From Enterobacter sp. 10-1 (GTDB taxonomy: Bacteria; Pseudomonadota; Gammaproteobacteria; Enterobacterales; Enterobacteriaceae): a stretch of DNA of 64,000 nucleotides. This document shows, piece after piece, positions 20,733 through 33,256 of this stretch. The position numbers and the translations under genes are program-made. The notes under the pieces were generated by a model, which was not told the origin of the DNA, ran no database searches, and worked only from the letters and a program-made list of their open reading frames with translations. The stretch lies in contig NISF01000007.1 in NCBI GenBank assembly GCA_002270295.1, forward strand, positions 540-64,539, read 5' to 3'. Numbering within the stretch: the stretch's first letter is position 1; every line of letters begins with the position of its first letter.

Positions 20733-21758
20733 CTAATCTTGCTGATTAACCTTGCGCTCAACTGCTTTGAGGCGCTTGCTTATATCATCAATATTCATCA
20801 CCAGCGCGGCTGTTTTACGCCAAACCTTATTCGGTTGCAGCGGGATACCTGAAGAGTACACGCCAGGTTCTGTAATAGGACGCATAACCATCCCCATCCC
20901 CGTGACGGTAACTTTGTCGCAGATTTCCATATGACCGTTGATAACGCTGGCGCCGCCAATCATACAGTAGCGGCCGATTTTCAGGCTACCCGCCATGATC
21001 ACACCGCCAGCAACGGCGGTATTGTCGCCAATCACGACGTTGTGCGCAATCTGGCACTGGTTGTCGATAATGACGCCATTGCCAATCGAGGTGTCATCCA
21101 GCGCACCGCGGTCGATAGTGGTACAGGCGCCGATCTCCACGCGATCGCCGATAATGACGCGACCTAGCTGCGGGATCTTCACCCAGTTACCGCGATCGTT
21201 GGCGTAACCGAAACCGTCTGCACCAATCACGGTGCCGGACTGGATCAGGCAATTTTCGCCGATCTCAATCTCGTGATAAACGGTGACGTTGGCCCATAAA
21301 CGCGAGCCTGCGCCAATTTTGGTCTTTTTACCAACGAAGCATCCGGCGCCGATAACCACGTTATCGCCGAGCTCTACGTCGGATTCGATAACGGCGTTAG
21401 GGCCGATCGCTACGTTATTACCCAGCTTCGCCGTGGCATCGATGACCGCGCTGGGCGCGACATTCTGCGCCGGCTGCGGCGTGGTATCAAGTATTTGAGC
21501 CATGCGCGCGTAGGTCAGGTAGGGATTACGCACTACCAGCGCGGCGCCGTGGGCAAAAGGTAAATCATCCTGCGTCATGACAACGGCAGAAGCCTGGCAA
21601 GCGGCCAGGTGATCACGGTATTTAGGATTTACCATGAACGTAATATGGCCCGCTTTTGCAGTCTGCATGGATGCAACGCCGGTGATGACGATATCGCCAT
21701 CACCGTGTAATTCTGCATCCAACTGCTGCGCAAGATCAGCCAGTCGAATTGAAGGCAT
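20733..21758 (-). CDS. lpxD: UDP-3-O-(3-hydroxymyristoyl)glucosamine N-acyltransferase
   Basis: Third enzyme of lipid A synthesis, 341 residues. A uridine-binding N-terminal domain (about 1-100) is followed by hexapeptide repeats. The catalytic base H239 is present in [10 protein letters not shown]. It follows skp with only 3 bases between stop and start. Confidence 0.98.
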   Translation of the reverse strand: MPSIRLADLAQQLDAELHGDGDIVITGVASMQTAKAGHITFMVNPKYRDHLAACQASAVVMTQDDLPFAHGAALVVRNPYLTYARMAQILDTTPQPAQNVAPSAVIDATAKLGNNVAIGPNAVIESDVELGDNVVIGAGCFVGKKTKIGAGSRLWANVTVYHEIEIGENCLIQSGTVIGADGFGYANDRGNWVKIPQLGRVIIGDRVEIGACTTIDRGALDDTSIGNGVIIDNQCQIAHNVVIGDNTAVAGGVIMAGSLKIGRYCMIGGASVINGHMEICDKVTVTGMGMVMRPITEPGVYSSGIPLQPNKVWRKTAALVMNIDDISKRLKAVERKVNQQD

Positions 21759-21761
21759 TAC

Positions 21762-22247
21762 TTAGTTAACCTGTTTCAGCACATCAGCGGTGATGTCTTT
21801 TACATCGCTGCTGTTGTATGCAACGGCATTAGAATCTACGACCAGATCGATGCTCTGGCTGTTCGCTACGCTTTTCACAGCGGTCTGGATACGGGTAACC
21901 AGCTTGCCACGTTCTTCGTTAGAACGACGTGCACGATCCTGCTCAAAAGACTGCGCCTTCTGAGAGAAAGTCTGGCGCTGAGCCATTACGTCTTTTTCCA
22001 GCTTGGTACGGTCGGCGCCCGGCTTCATGGACTGCAGACGCTGCATTTTAGACTGCAGGTCACCTTCCATACGCTGCAGCTCGCTCGCGCGGCCTTTGAA
22101 CTCGTTTTCCAGCGTATTAGAAACGCCTGTTTTCTGGGCAACCTGTTGGAACAGGCTGTTCATGTTTACCATTGCAATTTTATCTGCCGCCTGTGCGGAA
22201 GTTACCATTGCTAAACCCAGACCTGCAGCTAATAACCACTTTTTCAC
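21762..22247 (-). CDS. skp: Periplasmic chaperone Skp (OmpH)
   Basis: Trimeric chaperone that carries unfolded outer-membrane proteins. I use the GTG at 22247, giving 161 residues, the same as E. coli, with an AAGGAG Shine-Dalgarno; the longer frame upstream does not belong. The signal peptide is the first 20 residues (ends SAQA). The rest is the basic, coiled-coil arm region. It lies between bamA and lpxD. Confidence 0.96.
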   Translation of the reverse strand: MKKWLLAAGLGLAMVTSAQAADKIAMVNMNSLFQQVAQKTGVSNTLENEFKGRASELQRMEGDLQSKMQRLQSMKPGADRTKLEKDVMAQRQTFSQKAQSFEQDRARRSNEERGKLVTRIQTAVKSVANSQSIDLVVDSNAVAYNSSDVKDITADVLKQVN

Positions 22248-22370
22248 AATTAACTCCTTACCATCCCATGAGTACCCAGGGGTACCGTTATTTGCGTGGC
22301 CAGGCGACAACCGAGGTTATCGCCTAAAGTCAGCGCGATACTGCACTTACATTCCTTTGTCGCCCTACAG

Positions 22371-24800
22371 TTACCAGGTTTTACCAATGTTAAACTGGAA
22401 CTGCTCGGCCTTGTCTCCCTCGTACTTTTTAAACGGTTGGGCGTAGGAGAATACCAACGGCCCCAACGGCGACATCCACTGTACCGCAATACCTGCGGAC
22501 ATACGGATGTTGCTCGGATCGCCATAATCCGGATAGCCACCGTACGCGCTCGAATCCCAGTGCGTATCCCACACGGTACCCATATCCCAGAAGAAGGAGG
22601 TACGGACCGAGTTAGCATACTTATCGCTGATAAACGGCGTCGGCGTAATCATCTCCAGGCTGGCGACCGCCATGGCGTTACCGCCCACTGCATCATCAGA
22701 TTCGCATGGCGCGGATGCGGTGCTCTTACAGTCGTTAGTGTAGCCGCTGTCATCATCATGACGGCTGCTGGCCGGGAAATAGACCGCTTTCGGACCAATG
22801 GTGTTCGACTGGAACCCGCGCACGGTGCTTGAACCACCGGCGTAGAAGTTCTCGTAGAACGGCATCTCTTTGCCGCCCAGACCATCGCCGTAGCCAAAGC
22901 GGGTACGTCCCAGAACCACCCACTTGTGATCGTCATCGATCGGCACGTAGGTCGCCGTATCCAGCGTGGCTTTGTAATATTCGTTATCTGAGCCCGGAAT
23001 GGTCACTTTACCATTCAGGTTAACGCGCGAGCCTTCCGTCGGGAAGAAACCGCGGTCCAGCTTGTTGTACGTCCAACCGTAGTTGAAAGTGAAGTCGTTA
23101 GCGCTAAAGCCGTTGCTATCGTTCGTCGTACTTGGGTACTGCCCCAGAGAGTTCAGATAACGCCACATCGCTACCTGCGGCTTCATGCTGGACAAGGAGT
23201 TATGTACATACCCCAGCCCCGCTCGCAACGTGTTGTATTCATTAACCGGGAAGCCCAGCGTCACGTCCGAACCATAGCTTTTATTGGTATAGTCGGACAG
23301 ATCCGCATCGCTTGCATCGAAGTCGTTATAGAAGAGACGACCACCGAGGCTGACGCCATCAACGGTGAAATACGGGTTAGTGACCGACAGTTCAGTATAG
23401 GTCTGGTAATCGTTTTTGGTGCCGCTAATTCCGACGGAATAGCCGGTACCCAACCAGTTGTCCTGCTGAACGCCCGCCTGGAAGCTCACGCCGCTTTCAG
23501 TACCGTAGCCGATACCAAAGTTGAAGCTGCCGGTGTTACGCTCTTTGACCTTATAGACCACGTCTACCTGGTCCGGGCTGCCCGGAACGCGCTGCGTATC
23601 GGTATCAACGGTTTCGAAATAGCCTAAACGGTTCAGACGATCTTTACCCTGGTCAACCAGGTCGCTGCCCAGCCACGCCCCTTCCATCTGGCGCATTTCG
23701 CGACGCAGAACGGAATCTTTAGAGGTGTCGTTGCCTTCAAAGCGAATTTTACGGACGTAGTAACGGTTCCCCGCATCGACGTTGACGTGCAGCTTCACGG
23801 TCTTGTCGGAATCGTTGATTTCCGGCTGCGACTGAACGCGCGGATAGGCGTAACCGTAGCGACCGAGGAGTTTCTTAATGTCATTCTCCATTTTGGTCAC
23901 TTTGGCGCCGTTATACAGCTCGCCCGGCTCGACTTTGGTCAGCGCTTCGATTTCCGCCGAGTGCCCCGCCAGATCGCCCGTCACCTGCACACCCGATAGC
24001 TTGTACTGATCGCCTTCGGTAATGTTCACGGTGATATAGATGCCTTTTTTATCCGGCGTCAGGCTCACCTGGGTGGAGTCGATGTTGAAACGCGCGTAGC
24101 CGCGATCCAGGTAGTAGCTGCGCAGAGTTTCGAGATCCCCTGCCAGTTTCTGCTTCTGGTATTTGCGATCGCCGACCACGTTCCACCACGGCACTTCGTC
24201 GCGCAGCTGGAAGGTTGAAATCAGTTCATCGGTGCTGAATGCATGGTTACCGACAATGTTGATCTGCTGGATTTTCGCCGAGACGCCTTCCTGGAACACC
24301 AGCTTCAGGTCGACGCGGTTACGCGGCAGCGGCGTGACGACAGCTTTTACGCTGGCGCTGTACTTACCGACGCTATAGTAGAAATCTTCCAGCCCTTTTT
24401 CGATATCAGCGAGCGTCGTGCGGTCAAGGGACTCCCCAACGCGTACGCCGGATGCCTCAAGGTTTTGCTTGAGCATGTCATCCTTCACCGACTTGTTACC
24501 GGAGAAAGTGATGCTGGCAATCGTTGGGCGCTCTTTCACCTGCACCAGCAGGGTATCACCATCGCGCAGGACGCGAACGTCCTCAAAGTTGCCGGTGGCA
24601 AACAGAGCACGAATGGTGTTACTGATATCATCATCGGTCACCGTATCGCCAGGACGCACTGGCATACTGAGGAGGGCCGCACCAACAGCGACACGCTGCA
24701 AGCCTTCGAAATGAATGTCCTTCACCACGAACCCTTCAGCACCGTATACGGTTGCGCTGCTAAACAGCAGCGACGCTATGAGCAACTTTTTCATCGCCAT
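22371..24800 (-). CDS. bamA: Outer-membrane protein assembly factor BamA
   Basis: Essential Omp85 beta-barrel that inserts proteins into the outer membrane; 809 residues. The signal peptide is the first 20 residues (ends TVYG). Five POTRA domains fill about residues 21-420, then a 16-strand barrel. The loop 6 VRGFQ motif is about residues 659-663. The extracellular stretch after it carries two cysteines (NDC and APC) and differs most from E. coli. The C-terminus ends FNIGKTW. The gene lies 31 bases after rseP. Confidence 0.98.
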   Translation of the reverse strand: MAMKKLLIASLLFSSATVYGAEGFVVKDIHFEGLQRVAVGAALLSMPVRPGDTVTDDDISNTIRALFATGNFEDVRVLRDGDTLLVQVKERPTIASITFSGNKSVKDDMLKQNLEASGVRVGESLDRTTLADIEKGLEDFYYSVGKYSASVKAVVTPLPRNRVDLKLVFQEGVSAKIQQINIVGNHAFSTDELISTFQLRDEVPWWNVVGDRKYQKQKLAGDLETLRSYYLDRGYARFNIDSTQVSLTPDKKGIYITVNITEGDQYKLSGVQVTGDLAGHSAEIEALTKVEPGELYNGAKVTKMENDIKKLLGRYGYAYPRVQSQPEINDSDKTVKLHVNVDAGNRYYVRKIRFEGNDTSKDSVLRREMRQMEGAWLGSDLVDQGKDRLNRLGYFETVDTDTQRVPGSPDQVDVVYKVKERNTGSFNFGIGYGTESGVSFQAGVQQDNWLGTGYSVGISGTKNDYQTYTELSVTNPYFTVDGVSLGGRLFYNDFDASDADLSDYTNKSYGSDVTLGFPVNEYNTLRAGLGYVHNSLSSMKPQVAMWRYLNSLGQYPSTTNDSNGFSANDFTFNYGWTYNKLDRGFFPTEGSRVNLNGKVTIPGSDNEYYKATLDTATYVPIDDDHKWVVLGRTRFGYGDGLGGKEMPFYENFYAGGSSTVRGFQSNTIGPKAVYFPASSRHDDDSGYTNDCKSTASAPCESDDAVGGNAMAVASLEMITPTPFISDKYANSVRTSFFWDMGTVWDTHWDSSAYGGYPDYGDPSNIRMSAGIAVQWMSPLGPLVFSYAQPFKKYEGDKAEQFQFNIGKTW

Positions 24801-24831
24801 CGTTATTATGCGTTCTTCCTAACAAACTCTC

Positions 24832-26187
24832 TTACAACCGAGAGAAATCATTGAAAAGTGCAAGCCCCATTAACAACACCAGCAGTATTGAGCCAATGCG
24901 ATAACTAAAGTCTTGAACTCGCTCGGATACCGGCCCGCCTTTTAGCTTTTCAATCGCTAAAAACAGCAGGTGCCCCCCGTCCAGGACGGGAAGCGGGAAC
25001 AGGTTGATTATCCCGAGGTTCACGCTTATCAGCGCAAGGAACATCAGATAGTAAATCAACCCAAACTCCGCTGACATTCCAGCCCCCTGGGCGATAGAGA
25101 TCGGCCCGCTGAGGTTGTTCAGTTTGACATCACCGGTTATCAATTTACCCAGCATCCTGACCGTTAACGACATCAGTTGCCAGGTTTTATCCGTGGCTTC
25201 AGCGATGGCGGCAAACGGCCCGTACTGACGAACTGTCTTATATTCATCGGGCAGCGGGATGACCTTAGGCACAACCCCTGCAAATCCCTCAGCCTGACCT
25301 TTACTACCGGACTTCGAATCTGGTGTCAGCGTCACGGACAGAGGACTCCCCTGTCGTTCGATGTCCAGAACCAGCGCCTTACCGGGATTATCACGCACCA
25401 GATTAACAAACGTCATCCACTGCGTTAACGGTTGACCATCGACTTTAACGATCCTGTCGCCCGCTTGCAAACCCGCCTTCCGCGCTGCCGAATTCGATTG
25501 TACTTCTGCCAGAGCGGTATCAACCTGCGCGCTCCGGGGCTGAATGCCCAGCGATGTCACCGGATCCTGCTTGTCCGGCTCGAACGCCCAGTGGCGTAAA
25601 TCGAGGATTTTATCCTGGCGTTGGCTTGTCCCGAAAGGGGCGACCGAAACTATTGTTTGCTGGTCTCCAATCTTCGTTACCAGCGCCATACGCACAGCAT
25701 CCCAATCAGGCGTTTCGATGCCATCTATCGCTTTAAGTTCCGTTCCTTTTGCAATTTGTGCGTGTGCGGCAATCGAATCGGGTACTATTTCGCCAACAAC
25801 CGGACGAACGCCAGGGACGCCGATGATAAACACCAGCCAGTAGGCAAAAATGGCAAAAATAAAGTTCGCGATCGGTCCCGCGGCGATTATCGCGGCACGC
25901 TGACCGACGGTTTTGTTATTGAAAGCGCAGTGGCGAATCTCAGGCGCCACCGGCTCGACGCGTTCATCGAGCATCTTGACGTAACCGCCGAGTGGGATAA
26001 GGGCGATAACAAATTCCGTCCCCTGCTTGTCAAAGCGCCGCCATAGCGCTTTGCCAAAGCCGATGGAGAAGCGTTCAACGCGAACGCCGCAGCGACGAGC
26101 CACCCAGAAATGGCCAAATTCATGCACGGTGATCAATACGCCCAGCGCAATGATAAAGGCGGCCAAATTCCAGAGAACGCTTAGCAT
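24832..26187 (-). CDS. rseP: Site-2 zinc metalloprotease RseP
   Basis: Inner-membrane intramembrane protease that cuts RseA to release sigma-E, and clears signal peptide remnants. I use the ATG at 26187 (MLSVLWNLA), giving 451 residues. The zinc motif HEFGH is at H22, E23 and H26, and a third ligand lies in the late LPVLDGGHL motif. Two PDZ domains lie between. It is 11 bases after cdsA. Confidence 0.97.
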   Translation of the reverse strand: MLSVLWNLAAFIIALGVLITVHEFGHFWVARRCGVRVERFSIGFGKALWRRFDKQGTEFVIALIPLGGYVKMLDERVEPVAPEIRHCAFNNKTVGQRAAIIAAGPIANFIFAIFAYWLVFIIGVPGVRPVVGEIVPDSIAAHAQIAKGTELKAIDGIETPDWDAVRMALVTKIGDQQTIVSVAPFGTSQRQDKILDLRHWAFEPDKQDPVTSLGIQPRSAQVDTALAEVQSNSAARKAGLQAGDRIVKVDGQPLTQWMTFVNLVRDNPGKALVLDIERQGSPLSVTLTPDSKSGSKGQAEGFAGVVPKVIPLPDEYKTVRQYGPFAAIAEATDKTWQLMSLTVRMLGKLITGDVKLNNLSGPISIAQGAGMSAEFGLIYYLMFLALISVNLGIINLFPLPVLDGGHLLFLAIEKLKGGPVSERVQDFSYRIGSILLVLLMGLALFNDFSRL

Positions 26188-26198
26188 AAAACCTTCCG

Positions 26199-27056
26199 TC
26201 AAATCGTCCTGAAGACCAACAATAGCAGACACGCGAATACCGGTACCGCCGCCGTCAGGCTATCGATACGATCCAGAATTCCACCGTGTCCGGGAATCAG
26301 ATGCCCGCTATCCTTGATGCCGGCCTCTCGCTTAAACATACTTTCCGTCAGGTCGCCGAGCACCGAAGCCAGCGCCGCAACGATAGAGCAAATGAGCAGT
26401 ACCGCCGGCGTAACATCGAGATTCGCCCACAGGCCGTATGCCCAGGAAATAACCGCTGCGGTGACCAGTCCGCCAAAAAAGCCCTGCCAGGTTTTGCCCG
26501 GTGAAACCTTCGGCGCCAGCTTATGCTTACCGAACATTTTGCCAAACATATAGGCACCGGAGTCCGCGCCCCAAACCAGAATCATCACGTACAGTAACCA
26601 CAGCGCGCCGCTGTAATGGTTATCCGCGTAGTGCCAGGCGCGCAGCGTCAGCATGCCCCAGAAGAACGGAATAATGGTCAGAATGCCAAAAACCAGGCGC
26701 AGCGTTTTAGAGTTCCGCCAGAAGGCAGCAGAAGCCGGGTAGGAAAGCACCAGCAGCAGAGCCGCAATCCACCAGCCCAGCGATGCCCATAGCGACCCCT
26801 CAACCACCGGCTGATGGACGTCGTAGTGATACTCAGGCATCAGGAAAAGCATCAACGCCAGCAGCAGGCCGCAGAGCAGCGCCAGCCAGACGCGTTGGGT
26901 CGTTGAAGTGAAGCCGCTTAGCTGCCCCCACTCCCACGCGGCGAGCATACAAACGACCAGCGTGACGATGGCAAAACCCGCAGGCGGCAACAGGAAAAGC
27001 GCCGCAATCACCACGGGGATTAAAACAAAAGCCGATATCAGGCGATACTTCAGCAA
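26199..27056 (-). CDS. cdsA: Phosphatidate cytidylyltransferase
   Basis: Multi-pass inner-membrane enzyme making CDP-diacylglycerol from phosphatidate and CTP. I prefer the TTG at 27056, 6 bases after a GGGGG Shine-Dalgarno, giving 285 residues as in E. coli; another TTG lies 6 bases upstream. The signature near the C-terminus, [19 protein letters not shown], is intact. It follows uppS by 12 bases. Confidence 0.95.
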   Translation of the reverse strand: MLKYRLISAFVLIPVVIAALFLLPPAGFAIVTLVVCMLAAWEWGQLSGFTSTTQRVWLALLCGLLLALMLFLMPEYHYDVHQPVVEGSLWASLGWWIAALLLVLSYPASAAFWRNSKTLRLVFGILTIIPFFWGMLTLRAWHYADNHYSGALWLLYVMILVWGADSGAYMFGKMFGKHKLAPKVSPGKTWQGFFGGLVTAAVISWAYGLWANLDVTPAVLLICSIVAALASVLGDLTESMFKREAGIKDSGHLIPGHGGILDRIDSLTAAVPVFACLLLLVFRTI

Positions 27057-27068
27057 AAGCAACCCCCA

Positions 27069-27827
27069 TCAGGCATTGCTGCCACCCGGCTCAGTGCCGC
27101 CGAAACGACGCTCTCGATTAACAAAGGCATGGAGTGCACCTTCAAAGTCCTGTTCAGCAAAATCGGGCCAAAGAACATCGGTAAAGTAAAGTTCGGCATA
27201 GGCAATTTGCCAAATCAAAAAATTACTGATTCGATGCTCTCCCCCGGTCCTAATAACTAAATCTACAGGTGCCAGTTCATGCATACAGACCTGCTGACTT
27301 AGCATGTCTTCCGTGATCTGTTCGGGCTGAAGTAACCCGTTTTTTACCTGTTCGGCCAGATTGCGGACGCCCTGAACGATATCCCAGCGTCCACCGTAGT
27401 TAGCCGCAATATTCAGCGTTAAGCCCGTGTTGTTCTCAGTGAGCGCTTCCGCTTTGCGGATCCGCTCCTGCAGGCGAGCATTAAAACGCGTGGTTTCGCC
27501 GATGATACGCAGGCGAACGTTATGCCGGTGCAGGCTTTTGACTTCGCTATCCAGCGCCCAGACGAACAGCTCCATCAGCGCGCTGACTTCCTGCGCCGGA
27601 CGGTTCCAGTTCTCGCTGCTGAATGCGTATAACGTCAACGCTTCAATACCATTGTTCGCCGCGAAGGAAACTGCGCGACGGACTGACTTCGCTCCGGCTT
27701 TATGGCCGAATGCGCGAATTTTCCCTTGCTGTTTCGCCCAGCGTCCGTTGCCATCCATAATGATGGCGACATGACGGCAGCCATGTACAGGTGATATTTC
27801 GCTGACAGTTTGATTAGCAGACAACAT
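27069..27827 (-). CDS. uppS: Undecaprenyl diphosphate synthase
   Basis: Cis-prenyltransferase (IspU) making the C55 carrier for peptidoglycan and O-antigen. The catalytic Asp is D25 in IIMDGNGRW, and the conserved SSENWNRP and RTGGEHRISNFL stretches follow. I use the ATG at 27827 (MLSANQ), which gives 252 residues. The frame stays open for about 54 codons upstream, but that part has no homology to the family. Confidence 0.95.
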   Translation of the reverse strand: MLSANQTVSEISPVHGCRHVAIIMDGNGRWAKQQGKIRAFGHKAGAKSVRRAVSFAANNGIEALTLYAFSSENWNRPAQEVSALMELFVWALDSEVKSLHRHNVRLRIIGETTRFNARLQERIRKAEALTENNTGLTLNIAANYGGRWDIVQGVRNLAEQVKNGLLQPEQITEDMLSQQVCMHELAPVDLVIRTGGEHRISNFLIWQIAYAELYFTDVLWPDFAEQDFEGALHAFVNRERRFGGTEPGGSNA

Positions 27828-28066
27828 AACGCGTTTTAAGTCCATAATAAGGATTAGCCACGCCACTAAACGCAAGCAACCGGTCAGCGCTATATACGCA
27901 TTTTTATCCAGTGCCGAAGCTGCGGCTAATCGCAGAGAACAACCAAAAGCTTTACGCAAAAAAGCCGTGTCATGCCACGGCCACCGCAATCTTAGACAAC
28001 GATCGGGTGGCGCAGACTATATCACTGAAGCCCAGCGCCCACAAATATCACAACGTATTGCGTCGG

Positions 28067-29269
28067 TCAGCCCCGCGCCGCCAGATGTTTCAGCTGCTGA
28101 TGAGCAGCAACTCTCGCCTGAGCATCGATAATCAGAACTTCTTCAATGCTTTGCGGCTCATCCAGCGCCAGTTGCTCCAGCACACCCAGGTTAACCGCCG
28201 CAATATCGGTGAAGCGGATCTCCTCGGCGAGGAACGCGGCTACCGAAATTTCATTGGCGGCATTCAGCGCCGTCGTCGCCGCCTGACCGACATCAAATGC
28301 CTCCATCGCCAGCTTCAGGCACGGATAGCGTCCGTAATCCGGAGCGGCAAAGCTCAGATTGCTCAGGCGGCAGAAATCCAGCGCTTCAGCCCCGGAGTTC
28401 AGACGCTGCGGCCATCCCATGGTGTGGGCGATCGGCGTACGCATATCCGGCTCACCGAGCTGTGCGAGAACGCTGCCATCGCGATAGCGCACCATTGAAT
28501 GGATAACGGATTGTGGGTGGATCAGCACTTCCATCTGTTGGGCCGAGGCGTTGAACAGCCAGCGGGCTTCGATATACTCCAGTCCCTTATTCATCATAGT
28601 GGCGGAATCGACAGAAATTTTGCGTCCCATTGACCAGTTAGGATGGCGGCAGGCCTGATCCGGCGTCATCGCCGCCAGCTCAGAGATTGCTGTTTCCCGG
28701 AAAGGACCACCGGAACCGGTCAGCAGAATCGACGAGACGCCGTTCTGCGTTAAGTCAGCGTATCCCAGATTGTGTTGAATTGTTTCCGGCATACTCTGAA
28801 AAATAGCGTTATGTTCACTATCAACGGGTAACAAGCGCGCGCCAGACTGCTGCACGGCGTCCATAAACAGACGACCGCAGGTCACCAGCGCCTCTTTGTT
28901 GGCCAGCAGCACCGTTTTGCCGGCGCGAATGGCCGCGAGCGTAGGAACCAGACCTGCGGCACCGACAATCGCCGCCATAACCTGGTCAACGTCATCCAGC
29001 GCGGCAACTTCCGCCGCGGCTTGCTGGCCGCTCAGGACTTCGGTACGGCTCGCGCTTTCGCGCAGCGCGATACGCAGAGATTCGGCGCTTTTCGCATCAT
29101 CCATGACCGCGTAGCGGGGGGTGAATTCCAGACATTGTTCAACCATACGGTCGACATTTTTCCCCGCGACCAGCGCGGCGACGGAAAAGCGATCGGGGTT
29201 ATGGCGCACGACATCCAACGTGCTGCAGCCAATTGAACCGGTCGAACCGAGAACGGTTAAGTGCTTCAT
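28067..29269 (-). CDS. dxr: 1-deoxy-D-xylulose 5-phosphate reductoisomerase
   Basis: Second step of the MEP isoprenoid pathway, 400 residues from the ATG at 29269 (MKHLTVLG). The NADPH-binding GSTGSIG is at residues 8-14. The metal/substrate motif [11 protein letters not shown] and the GSGGPFR and WSMGRKIS loops are all visible. The frame could extend 23 residues upstream, but that part is not family sequence. It supplies the substrate path used by uppS downstream. Confidence 0.97.
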   Translation of the reverse strand: MKHLTVLGSTGSIGCSTLDVVRHNPDRFSVAALVAGKNVDRMVEQCLEFTPRYAVMDDAKSAESLRIALRESASRTEVLSGQQAAAEVAALDDVDQVMAAIVGAAGLVPTLAAIRAGKTVLLANKEALVTCGRLFMDAVQQSGARLLPVDSEHNAIFQSMPETIQHNLGYADLTQNGVSSILLTGSGGPFRETAISELAAMTPDQACRHPNWSMGRKISVDSATMMNKGLEYIEARWLFNASAQQMEVLIHPQSVIHSMVRYRDGSVLAQLGEPDMRTPIAHTMGWPQRLNSGAEALDFCRLSNLSFAAPDYGRYPCLKLAMEAFDVGQAATTALNAANEISVAAFLAEEIRFTDIAAVNLGVLEQLALDEPQSIEEVLIIDAQARVAAHQQLKHLAARG

Positions 29270-29511
29270 GAGGCGTCCAGAAGAAATAAGACAGGATAAA
29301 AAGAAAAACGCCGCCAGCAAGCCCTCGCACATCAACAATCAGGAGGCGGGTAGGCGGTATATAGCCTTCAACAAGAGTGCCAAAGGCTACAGAGCCGACC
29401 TTTCCAACGCAATCCCTGGAGCTGAGCGTTCGGTCTTCTGTACGGCGTTTCAGACTGTACGCCCGTCCCGTTCATCAAACGGCAATTGAGGACGGACATA
29501 ACGGCAGGAAA

Positions 29512-30069
29512 TCAGAACTGCATCAGTTCCGCTTCTTTATCTGCCAGCGCCGCATCCACTTTCTTGATGGCGGCGTCAGTCATTTTCTGCACGTCGTCCT
29601 GAGAGCGGCGATCGTCATCTTCGCTGATCTCTTTGTCTTTCAGCAGCGCTTTTACTTTGTCGTTAGCATCGCGACGAACGTTACGTACCGACACGCGAGC
29701 CTGTTCGGCTTCTGCGCGCACGATCTTGGTCAGATCTTTACGACGTTCTTCGGTCAGCGGAGGCAGCGGAACGCGGATATCGCTACCCGCAGAGCTTGGG
29801 TTCAGACCGAGGTCGGAAGCCATGATCGCTTTTTCAACGGCCGGGCTCAGGGAGCGGTCGAACACGTTGATTTTCAGAGTACGGGAGTCTTCTACCGTTA
29901 CGCTTGCCAGCTGACGCAGCGGCGTAGGCGTGCCGTAATATTGCACGACGATGCCATCCAGCAGGCTGGGGGAAGCACGACCCGTGCGTATTTTGCTGAT
30001 TTGGTTTTTGAACGCTTCAACGCATTTTTCCATGCGTACTTCAGCATCTTTTCTGATGTCGTTAATCAC
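29512..30069 (-). CDS. frr: Ribosome recycling factor
   Basis: Splits post-termination ribosomes with EF-G; 185 residues, as in E. coli. The family start [10 protein letters not shown] and the three-helix domain with the [15 protein letters not shown] and RKDLTK motifs are clear. It lies between pyrH and dxr on the same strand. Confidence 0.98.
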   Translation of the reverse strand: MINDIRKDAEVRMEKCVEAFKNQISKIRTGRASPSLLDGIVVQYYGTPTPLRQLASVTVEDSRTLKINVFDRSLSPAVEKAIMASDLGLNPSSAGSDIRVPLPPLTEERRKDLTKIVRAEAEQARVSVRNVRRDANDKVKALLKDKEISEDDDRRSQDDVQKMTDAAIKKVDAALADKEAELMQF

Positions 30070-30183
30070 GTTACTAATCCTTGGAAACTTGTCTCAGGCA
30101 GACTAAACGCCGCACAGCTGCTATCAGGTGAGCTAAGTATAGTCCCGTTTAATTCATGACGACGCCCTGGGCGCGTCTGAGTA

Positions 30184-30208
30184 AAAAACCGCTACTAAGG
30201 TAGAGCGG
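30184..30208 (-). terminator. Probable terminator after pyrH
   Basis: A short hairpin (CCGCT...AGCGG, 30189-30208), imperfect in the middle, is followed on the minus strand by six T (30183-30188). It lies about 150 bases after pyrH and before frr. A -10-like TATACT at 30136-30141 on the minus strand may start the frr transcript. No other gene is seen in the 289-base gap. Confidence 0.5.
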
Positions 30209-30358
30209 AATCTTACCTGCATTTCTACACAAAATCATTCAAGTTGTATCAAGGCGACAGCTGGGCAAATTCCCCGGCGGCTTACTGAAGTCAGCGGCTG
30301 GGGTGAGCAAAGGCAGCCAACGCAGAGACAGCCTGAAAAATGAAGCGTATTACGGAAA

Positions 30359-31084
30359 TTACTCCGTAATTAACGTCCCTTCTTTTTCGCCCATCACCAC
30401 GCGGCGCAGCGCGCCGGGTTTGTTCATGTTGAATACGCGAATCGGCAATTTATGGTCACGCGCCAGGGTAAAGGCTGCCAGATCCATAACTTTCAGCTCT
30501 TTATCGAGCACTTCGCTGTAGCTCAGCTGATCGTACATGGTTGCAGACGGATCTTTAGCCGGGTCGGCGGTAAATACGCCGTCGACTTTGGTCGCTTTCA
30601 GCACCACGTCAGCTTCAATTTCAATACCGCGCAGGCAGGCTGCGGAGTCGGTCGTGAAGAACGGGTTGCCGGTGCCGGCAGCCAGAATAACGACGCGATT
30701 ATTACGCAGCAGGCTGATCGCCTCTGCCCAGCTGTAGTTATCACAAACGCCGTTCAGCGGAATCGCTGACATCAAGCGAGCGTTCACATAGGCGCGATGG
30801 AGGGAGTCACGCATTGCAAGGCCGTTCATAACCGTTGCCAGCATGCCCATGTGGTCGCCCACGACGCGGTTCATACCCGCTTTCGCCAGACCAGCACCAC
30901 GGAACAGGTTACCGCCACCAATCACTACGCCAACCTGAATACCCAGTTCAACCAGTTCTTTGATTTCCTGAGCCATACGGTCAAGTATGCTTGCATCAAT
31001 ACCGAAGCCTTCCGAACCCTGCAGAGCTTCGCCACTTAACTTAAGCAGAATACGTTTGTAGACGGGTTTTGCATTGGTAGCCAT
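30359..31084 (-). CDS. pyrH: UMP kinase
   Basis: Phosphorylates UMP to UDP; 241 residues with the amino-acid-kinase fold. The start [13 protein letters not shown] and the GGGNLFRG nucleotide-binding loop are present. It follows tsf and precedes frr, as in E. coli. In E. coli it also takes part in regulating carAB, which is not visible here. Confidence 0.98.
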   Translation of the reverse strand: MATNAKPVYKRILLKLSGEALQGSEGFGIDASILDRMAQEIKELVELGIQVGVVIGGGNLFRGAGLAKAGMNRVVGDHMGMLATVMNGLAMRDSLHRAYVNARLMSAIPLNGVCDNYSWAEAISLLRNNRVVILAAGTGNPFFTTDSAACLRGIEIEADVVLKATKVDGVFTADPAKDPSATMYDQLSYSEVLDKELKVMDLAAFTLARDHKLPIRVFNMNKPGALRRVVMGEKEGTLITE

Positions 31085-31194
31085 GTTTCTTTCCTGAGAC
31101 TGTCAACGAGTGAGATGAGTTAATTCTGGCGACATTGTATGTCGCTTTTCAGCGCAGCCACTATAAGTGGTTGGCTGAATTTACAAAATGGGCA

Positions 31195-31226
31195 CAAAAA
31201 GAAGCCGCCCTCAGGCGGCTCCTTTT
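31195..31226 (-). terminator. Terminator after tsf
   Basis: A perfect 7-bp stem AGCCGCC (31203-31209) / GGCGGCT (31214-31220) with a 4-base loop is followed, on the minus strand, by TCTTTTTG. It would end the rpsB-tsf transcript before pyrH. Confidence 0.8.
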
Positions 31227-31232
31227 AAAAAA

Positions 31233-32084
31233 TTAAGACTGCTTGGACATCGCAGCAACTTCTGCTGCAAAGTCAGTCTCAACTTTTTCGATGCCTTCGC
31301 CCACTTCAAAGCGGATGAAGCCAGTCACATCTGCGTTGTGCTCTTTCAGCAGCTGAGCAACAGATTTGCTTGGGTCCATAACGAAAGGCTGGCCAGTCAG
31401 AGAAACTTCGCCGGTGAATTTCTTCATGCGGCCTTCAACCATTTTCTCTGCGATTTCTTTCGGCTTACCGGACTGCATCGCGATGTCCAGCTGAACCTGG
31501 TACTCTTTCTCTACCACTTCAGCAGAAACGTCTTCCGGCTTAACGAATTCTGGCTTGCTTGCAGCGATGTGCATAGCCAGCTGTTTAACCAGCTCCTGGT
31601 CTGCGCCTTTAGCGGCAACCAGAACGCCGATACGTGCGCCGTGCTGGTATGAACCCAGAACTTCGCCTTCCAGGGCAGCAACGCGACGGATGTTGATGTT
31701 TTCACCGATTTTAGCAACCAGCGCAACGCGCTCTTCTTCGAACTGTGCTTTCAGCACTTCAACATCAGTGATTTTGCCAGCAACCGCTGCGTCCAGTACT
31801 TTGTTAGCAAAAGCCTGGAAACCGCCATCTTTCGCTACGAAGTCAGTCTGGCAGTTAACTTCCAGAATGATGCCGTAGGTACCGTCGATCTTGGTGATGA
31901 TCACGCCGTCAGCAGCAACGTTACCTGCTTTTTTCGCCGCTTTGATCGCGCCGGATTTACGCATGTTTTCGATTGCCAGCTCGATGTCGCCGTTAGCTTC
32001 AGTCAGTGCTTTTTTGCAATCCATCATGCCTGCGCCAGTACGTTCGCGCAGCTCTTTTACCAGGGATGCGGTAATTTCAGCCAT
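31233..32084 (-). CDS. tsf: Elongation factor Ts
   Basis: Nucleotide exchange factor for EF-Tu, 283 residues. The N-terminal UBA-like domain ([19 protein letters not shown]) and the [10 protein letters not shown] motif that contacts EF-Tu are present. It lies downstream of rpsB in one operon, separated by an internal hairpin. Confidence 0.98.
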   Translation of the reverse strand: MAEITASLVKELRERTGAGMMDCKKALTEANGDIELAIENMRKSGAIKAAKKAGNVAADGVIITKIDGTYGIILEVNCQTDFVAKDGGFQAFANKVLDAAVAGKITDVEVLKAQFEEERVALVAKIGENINIRRVAALEGEVLGSYQHGARIGVLVAAKGADQELVKQLAMHIAASKPEFVKPEDVSAEVVEKEYQVQLDIAMQSGKPKEIAEKMVEGRMKKFTGEVSLTGQPFVMDPSKSVAQLLKEHNADVTGFIRFEVGEGIEKVETDFAAEVAAMSKQS

Positions 32085-32146
32085 TCTTTAATCCTCGGGA
32101 GAGATATGACCTGCCTGGTTCCAGGAACCAAACAGGTTTAAAAGTG

Positions 32147-32174
32147 AAAAAGGGGCCAAATATAGGCCCCTATT
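32147..32174 (-). terminator. Hairpin attenuator between rpsB and tsf
   Basis: A 6-bp stem GGGGCC (32152-32157) / GGCCCC (32165-32170) with a 7-base loop, followed on the minus strand by TTTTTC. It looks like a partial terminator that would let only part of the transcripts reach tsf. Confidence 0.65.
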
Positions 32175-32206
32175 TATACACGGTACTAAATAAGGGCTAG
32201 ACCTTA

Positions 32207-32944
<738 letters not shown>

Positions 32945-32958
32945 CTATAGATAAAGTT

Positions 32959-33099
32959 GGGGTTATGCCTCCACGTATCCCATATTACCGACCCCAAAGG
33001 GCACCCCGGAATATGTGTCGATACGTGTGTGTTATATACACAAAGTGAGATTTGTCGCTTCAGTCCATCCTGTGTAGTACGAAATGGAACGGAAGTCCG
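32959..33099 (-). ncRNA. rpsB leader RNA (t44/tff), S2 autoregulatory region
   Basis: The 5' untranslated region of rpsB, about 140-165 bases on the minus strand. It corresponds in position to the small RNA t44 (tff) found upstream of rpsB in E. coli. It contains GC-rich complementary segments (for example GGGGTGCCC and GGGGTCGG) near 32985-33015, where S2 is known to bind in enterobacteria. The ends are estimates from the promoter and the E. coli position. Confidence 0.55.
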
Positions 33100-33105
33100 G
33101 CGCGC

Positions 33106-33135
33106 TTTATACCACAAAACAGGACTGGACACCAA
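33106..33135 (-). promoter_or_regulatory. rpsB promoter
   Basis: On the minus strand -35 TTGGTG (33130-33135), an 18-base spacer, and -10 TATAAA (33106-33111), followed by the GC-rich discriminator GCGCGCC. The discriminator suggests stringent (ppGpp) control. The promoter is about 170 bases before rpsB. Confidence 0.75.
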
Positions 33136-33195
33136 CTCTTGTTGACGCTGAGTGCTGTTAATGATTCTCAATTTGGCACCAGGTCGCCCGGACTG

Positions 33196-33223
33196 TTAAC
33201 ATTGGCGGGACTTACTCTATTAT
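33196..33223 (+). promoter_or_regulatory. map promoter
   Basis: -35 TTAACA (33196-33201), 16-base spacer, -10 TATTAT (33218-33223), about 35 bases before map. Divergent from the rpsB promoter. Together with the leader this fills the 324-base gap. Confidence 0.65.
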
Positions 33224-33256
33224 TGTCGAAAAAACCGACACAGCTGGACACAATCC

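Noticed and set aside
27828-27989. Upstream extension of uppS by 54 codons
   Set aside because: Family members start at MLSA or MMLSA; the extension is not like them.
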